Below are positions 6,904 to 9,417 of a stretch of DNA of 9,417 bases, piece after piece; within the stretch, counting starts at the first letter, position 1, and every line of letters begins with the position of its first letter. The stretch spans positions 1 through 9,417 of the forward strand of contig JAJRUE010000051.1 in the NCBI GenBank assembly GCA_024277955.1, given 5' to 3'. The notes beneath the pieces were generated by a model, which was not told the DNA's origin, searched no databases, and saw nothing but the letters and a program-made list of their open reading frames with translations. The translations under genes were made by a program, and so were the position numbers. The DNA is from Alphaproteobacteria bacterium (GTDB lineage: Bacteria > Pseudomonadota > Alphaproteobacteria > Rhodobacterales > Rhodobacteraceae).

Positions 6904-6933
6904 AATTCCCCAGCACATGCAGAGGGCAGGAAC

Positions 6934-7647
6934 GTGAGAGACTGGCAACCATTACTGGGCCTGCCGCTATGGGTATGGCTGTTCGTTTTCCCGGCGCTGT
7001 TCGCTTTGGGCTGCCTGGTCTGGCGGCGGCAGGCGGCGCGCTACCTGGCGCCGGTCTGGAAGCAGCTTGACCGCATCTACCTGGCCGCCGGGGTGATCGC
7101 CGCCGGGTTCATGCTATTGATCCTGCTGCTGATCGTCGCCCAGATGATCGCGCGCTGGTCCGGGCTGACCTTTCCCGGCTCGACCGAATACGCCGGCTAC
7201 GCCATGGCCGCCACATCGTTTTTCGCGCTGGCGCATACCTTGATGCGCGGCGGGCATATCCGGGTGTCGATATTCCTGAACATGAACCGTTTTACGATGC
7301 TCTGGCTGGATGCGGCGGCCACCCTGATCGCCGCCGTCACTGCCACCTATTTCGCCCGGTTCGCCATCAAGACCAACATCATGTCGGTGGTCCTGAACGA
7401 CCGGACCCAGGGCCAGGACTTTGTGCCCGAATGGCTGGTGTCGGGCCTGTCGATGCTGGCCCATTCGCCCACCGACTGGGGCAGGATCTGGGCCGAGACC
7501 GGCACCGGCTGGGTCTACACGCCCATGTGGATCCCGCAACTGCCGATGTCGATCGGCACGGTCTTGCTGGCGGTGGCGCTTTGGGATGCGCTGACGCGGC
7601 TGCTGGTGCGCGGTGAAACCGCCATCATCGGGGAGGCGATCGAATGA
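6934..7647 (+). CDS. dctQ: TRAP transporter small membrane subunit, DctQ family (enlarged)
   Basis: A 237-residue inner-membrane protein. Hydrophobic segments lie at about 9-30, 48-72, 86-103, 121-144 and 200-222. The last four match the usual four-helix DctQ core, including the conserved segment RGGHIRVSIF after the third segment (105-114) and WIPQLPMSIG in the last one. DctQ supports the transporter subunit DctM and helps dock the binding protein. The protein is longer than the typical 160-200 residues because of an extra N-terminal hydrophobic segment and a hydrophilic/aromatic stretch of about 50 residues (150-198) before the last helix. The start is GTG at 6934, preceded by AGAGGG 7 nt upstream; no better ATG begins the frame. 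Its stop overlaps the dctM start by 4 nt (ATGA), indicating translational coupling. Confidence 0.88.
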   Translation: MRDWQPLLGLPLWVWLFVFPALFALGCLVWRRQAARYLAPVWKQLDRIYLAAGVIAAGFMLLILLLIVAQMIARWSGLTFPGSTEYAGYAMAATSFFALAHTLMRGGHIRVSIFLNMNRFTMLWLDAAATLIAAVTATYFARFAIKTNIMSVVLNDRTQGQDFVPEWLVSGLSMLAHSPTDWGRIWAETGTGWVYTPMWIPQLPMSIGTVLLAVALWDALTRLLVRGETAIIGEAIE

Positions 7648-8957
7648 ACGAACTCTACGCCACCGCGATTTTCCTGTTCGTGCTGTTTGCGCTGCTGGGC
7701 GGGTCGATCTGGATCGGGCTGGCGCTGATGGGCGTCGCCTGGGTCGGGATGGAGCTGTTCACCACCCGCCCCGCGGGTGACGCGATGATCACGACGATCT
7801 GGACCGGCGCCAGCAGCTGGACGCTGACCGCGCTGCCGCTGTTTATCTGGATGGGCGAGATCCTGTATCGAACGCGATTGTCCGAAGACATGTTCCGCGG
7901 GCTTGCCCCGTGGATGCGCTGGTTGCCGGGCGGGTTGCTGCACACCAATATCGCCGGCTGCACGATCTTTGCCGCGGTCTCTGGTTCCTCGGCCGCTACC
8001 CTGACCACGGTCGGCAAGATGTCGATCCCCGAGCTGCGCAAACGCGGCTACCCCGAACACATGATCATCGGCACGCTGGCGGGCGCCGCCACGCTGGGGC
8101 TGATGATCCCGCCCTCGCTGACGCTGATCGTCTACGGGGTCACCATCAACGAAAGCATCACCAAGCTGTTCATGGCCGGGATTTTCCCGGGGCTGATCCT
8201 GGCCAGCCTGTTCATGCTGTATATCATGGCCTGGCACTTCTTCGGCAAGGGTCCGCGCCCCAAGCCGGAACCAGCGATGAGCCTTGGCCGGATGTTTGCC
8301 GAAAGCCGGTTCCTGATCCCGGTGCTGGCGCTGGTGTCGGTGGTGATCGGGTCAATGTATCTGGGCTATGCCACCGCCACCGAAGCCGCCGCCGTGGGCG
8401 TTCTGGGCGCGCTGGCGCTGGCGGCCGCGCAAGGTTCGCTCAAATGGGAAACCTTCGCCGCCTCGCTGATGGGGGCGACACGAACCTCGGCGATGATCGC
8501 GCTGATCCTGATGGGGGCGTTCTTTCTGTCGCTGTCGATGGGCTTCACCGGGCTGCCGCGCGCGCTTGCGGGCTGGATCGACAGCATGCACCTGTCGCCG
8601 CTGGTGCTGATCATTTCACTGACGATCTTCTACGTGTTCCTGGGCATGTTCCTGGACGGGATTTCGTCGGTGGTGCTGACCATGGCGATCGTGGAGCCGA
8701 TGATCCGCCAGGCCGGTATCGACGTGATCTGGTTCGGGATTTTCATCGTGGTGGTGGTGGAGATGGCGCAGGTCACCCCGCCGATCGGCTTCAACCTGTT
8801 CGTGCTGCAGGGCATGACCCGGCACGAGATTTCCTACATCGCGAAAACCGCGATCCCGATGGTTGGCCTGATGCTGCTGATGGTGGTGATCCTGGTGATC
8901 TGGCCCGACATCGCCACCTGGCTTCCAGAGAACATCCGCCAGGTGCCCGGTGGCTGA
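7644..8957 (+). CDS. dctM: TRAP transporter large permease subunit, DctM family
   Basis: A 437-residue polytopic inner-membrane protein of normal family length with about 12 hydrophobic segments. It forms the elevator-type transport domain that moves the DctP-delivered substrate inward, driven by a sodium gradient in characterised relatives. Family signatures are clear: GCTIFAAVSGSSAATLTTVG at 105-124, GLMIPPSLTLIVYGVTINES from 152, LGMFLDGISSVVLTMAI near 335-350, and EMAQVTPPIGFNLFVLQGM near 373-391. The two serine/glycine-rich re-entrant motifs lie in the two inverted halves, as expected. The ATG overlaps the dctQ stop (ATGA), so the two membrane subunits are made together. It is the last gene of the operon seen here: a stem-loop follows, and the next gene is a tRNA on the opposite strand. 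Assignment is secure; substrate specificity is unknown. Confidence 0.95.
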   Translation: MNELYATAIFLFVLFALLGGSIWIGLALMGVAWVGMELFTTRPAGDAMITTIWTGASSWTLTALPLFIWMGEILYRTRLSEDMFRGLAPWMRWLPGGLLHTNIAGCTIFAAVSGSSAATLTTVGKMSIPELRKRGYPEHMIIGTLAGAATLGLMIPPSLTLIVYGVTINESITKLFMAGIFPGLILASLFMLYIMAWHFFGKGPRPKPEPAMSLGRMFAESRFLIPVLALVSVVIGSMYLGYATATEAAAVGVLGALALAAAQGSLKWETFAASLMGATRTSAMIALILMGAFFLSLSMGFTGLPRALAGWIDSMHLSPLVLIISLTIFYVFLGMFLDGISSVVLTMAIVEPMIRQAGIDVIWFGIFIVVVVEMAQVTPPIGFNLFVLQGMTRHEISYIAKTAIPMVGLMLLMVVILVIWPDIATWLPENIRQVPGG

Positions 8958-8972
8958 AGGCAGGGGGATGAA

Positions 8973-9011
8973 CTTGCGGTGATCGGGGGAAATCGACACG
9001 ACCTCCGCAAG
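8973..9011 (+). terminator. Stem-loop downstream of dctM, possible operon terminator
   Basis: CTTGCGG (8973-8979) and CCGCAAG (9005-9011) are perfect 7-bp complements with a 25-nt loop, 15 nt after the dctM stop. No T-run follows, and the long loop makes a classical intrinsic terminator doubtful. Confidence 0.3.
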
Positions 9012-9074
9012 CACAGAAGAGGCGCATTCCCGGTAAGTGATCGCTGGTGATGCCCATACCCGCCCAGCCGGCGC

Positions 9075-9230
9075 TCAGCGTTTGCGGCCCGAGGTGCCGC
9101 GCCGCAGACAGACTGGGGGGCAGGAAAGCGTGATCTTGGTGCTGGCCCAGCGCGCCTTGGGGTTCTCCACTTGAAACAGCGGATGTCGTTGCTGGAGAAC
9201 GGGTAGGGGACCGAAACGCCCTGCGCTCAT
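9075..9230 (-). CDS. Possible small ORF, 51 residues, unknown function
   Basis: The frame runs from the ATG at 9230-9228 to the TGA at 9077-9075. The predicted product is basic, with the central segment HPLFQVENPKARWASTKITL and the C-terminal stretch SCPPVCLRRGTSGRKR, which holds two cysteines four residues apart and ends in a basic tail. I do not recognise a domain, and no clear Shine-Dalgarno precedes the ATG. It lies downstream of the tRNA-Phe gene on the same strand, about 50 nt after the CCA, so it could sit on the tRNA transcript. It may be a real small protein, a decayed gene or part of a non-coding repeat; the evidence is thin. Confidence 0.22.
   Translation of the reverse strand: MSAGRFGPLPVLQQRHPLFQVENPKARWASTKITLSCPPVCLRRGTSGRKR
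9162..9200. repeat. 8-bp inverted repeat GTTCTCCA / TGGAGAAC
   Basis: The perfect arms at 9162-9169 and 9193-9200 are separated by 23 nt. The element lies in the region between dctM and the tRNA and inside the doubtful small ORF. No function is evident. Confidence 0.4.
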
Positions 9231-9238
9231 GCGGATTT

Positions 9239-9253
9239 CTCAGGAGACCTGAG
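9239..9253 (-). terminator. Small hairpin downstream of tRNA-Phe
   Basis: CTCAGG and CCTGAG form a perfect 6-bp stem with a 3-nt loop, 25 nt after the CCA end of the tRNA. On the minus strand it is followed by AAATCC, not a T-run. It could terminate or process the tRNA precursor together with the T-run directly after the tRNA. The assignment is tentative. Confidence 0.35.
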
Positions 9254-9278
9254 CGTATCAACGGCTTGGCGGGAAAAA

Positions 9279-9353
9279 TGGTGCCCGGGGGCGGATTTGA
9301 ACCACCGACACGAGGATTTTCAGTCCACTGCTCTACCCCTGAGCTACCCGGGC
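9279..9353 (-). tRNA. trnF: tRNA-Phe, anticodon GAA
   Basis: A complete 75-nt cloverleaf with encoded CCA. The acceptor arms GCCCGGG and CCCGGGC pair over 7 bp and the discriminator base is A. The D stem is GCTC/GAGC. The anticodon loop is CTGAAAA, giving GAA (bases 9321-9319). The T arm is GGTGG/CCGCC with one wobble around the loop TTCAAAT. The anticodon stem GTGGA/TCCTC contains one T-T mismatch, at pair 28-42. The extended similarity to bacterial tRNA-Phe, including ACTGAAAATCC around the anticodon, makes the identity firm. It decodes UUU and UUC. Confidence 0.96.
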
Positions 9354-9387
9354 ACGGGTGGGCGGCATCGCCGCTCGGGTGGCGGAT

Positions 9388-9416
9388 GTTCTAGACTTGG
9401 CCCGCACGGCTGTCCA
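9388..9416 (-). promoter_or_regulatory. Probable promoter of tRNA-Phe
   Basis: TGGACA (9416-9411) matches the -35 consensus at 5 of 6 positions. TAGAAC (9393-9388) matches the -10 at 4 of 6, with an ideal 17-nt spacer. Transcription would begin near 9381, leaving a leader of about 28 nt before the mature tRNA; the leader contains the 5-bp hairpin GCGGC/GCCGC at 9362-9374. Confidence 0.55.
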
Positions 9417-9417
9417 G

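Larger units (their letters stand above)
8958..9278. other. Intergenic stretch between dctM and tRNA-Phe
   Basis: These 321 nt hold no gene I can assign with confidence. They contain a stem-loop just after dctM, an inverted repeat at 9162-9200, a small hairpin at 9239-9253 and a minus-strand 51-codon ORF of uncertain status (9075-9230). A short A-run at 9274-9278 gives a T-run directly after the tRNA CCA on the minus strand. Confidence 0.6.

Noticed and set aside
7515..8971. Frames 7515-8237 (minus) and 7910-8971 (plus, other frame) across dctM
   Set aside because: The dctM frame carries the full set of TRAP permease signatures; the alternatives have shadow composition.
8791..9261. 156-codon minus-strand frame spanning the dctM 3' end and the gap
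   Set aside because: Nearly half of it runs antisense to dctM, and it has Pro/Arg/Ser-rich shadow composition and no ribosome site.
9231..9297. Direct repeat GCGGATTT (9231-9238, and 9291-9298 inside the tRNA T arm) as a possible att site
   Set aside because: Eight bases is too short for a tRNA attachment duplication, the two copies are only 60 bp apart, and no integrase is visible.
1..9417. CRISPR array, insertion sequence, toxin-antitoxin or phage genes
   Set aside because: No regularly spaced repeats, transposase or integrase motifs, or phage-like proteins were found on either strand.

Overview
The window is GC-rich with strong G/C third-position bias. Its proteins (FCD-type GntR regulator, TRAP transporter, DadA-like oxidoreductase) and its tRNA-Phe fit an alphaproteobacterium, most likely of the Rhodobacteraceae/roseobacter kind. 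The lineage is inferred from composition and gene content, not from a marker gene. Gene functions come from reading motifs, not from a search.

Layout from left to right. (i) Bases 1-1435, minus strand: a two-gene operon with a GntR/FCD regulator followed 10 nt later by an Asp/Glu-racemase-family enzyme whose last codons run off the left edge. (ii) Bases 1436-1602: a divergent control region with the palindrome TGTATACA and a second imperfect palindrome. (iii) Bases 1603-3306, plus strand: a full-length thiamine-diphosphate enzyme of the acetolactate synthase/decarboxylase superfamily, standing alone. (iv) Bases 3307-3536: a short convergent gap. (v) Bases 3537-4466, minus strand: a LysR-type regulator. 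(vi) Bases 4467-4538: an AT-rich divergent region with an 8-bp inverted repeat. (vii) Bases 4539-8957, plus strand: a four-gene operon for a DadA-like FAD amine/amino-acid oxidoreductase and a complete tripartite TRAP transporter (dctP, dctQ, dctM). A strong hairpin lies between dctP and dctQ, and dctQ and dctM overlap by an ATGA. (viii) Bases 8958-9278: mostly non-coding, with hairpins and one doubtful 51-codon minus-strand ORF. (ix) Bases 9279-9353, minus strand: tRNA-Phe(GAA), with its own promoter near the right edge.

How the genes may work together (inference): the TRAP system imports a carboxylate, the FAD enzyme oxidises it at an amino- or N-substituted carbon to a 2-oxo acid, and the ThDP enzyme cleaves or condenses that 2-oxo acid. 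The racemase-family enzyme would adjust stereochemistry or handle a related acid. Two regulators of different families, each divergent from an enzyme gene, would sense the substrate or an intermediate. I do not recognise this exact combination as a named pathway. The substrate cannot be read from the sequence, and the racemase side of the cluster continues beyond the left edge.
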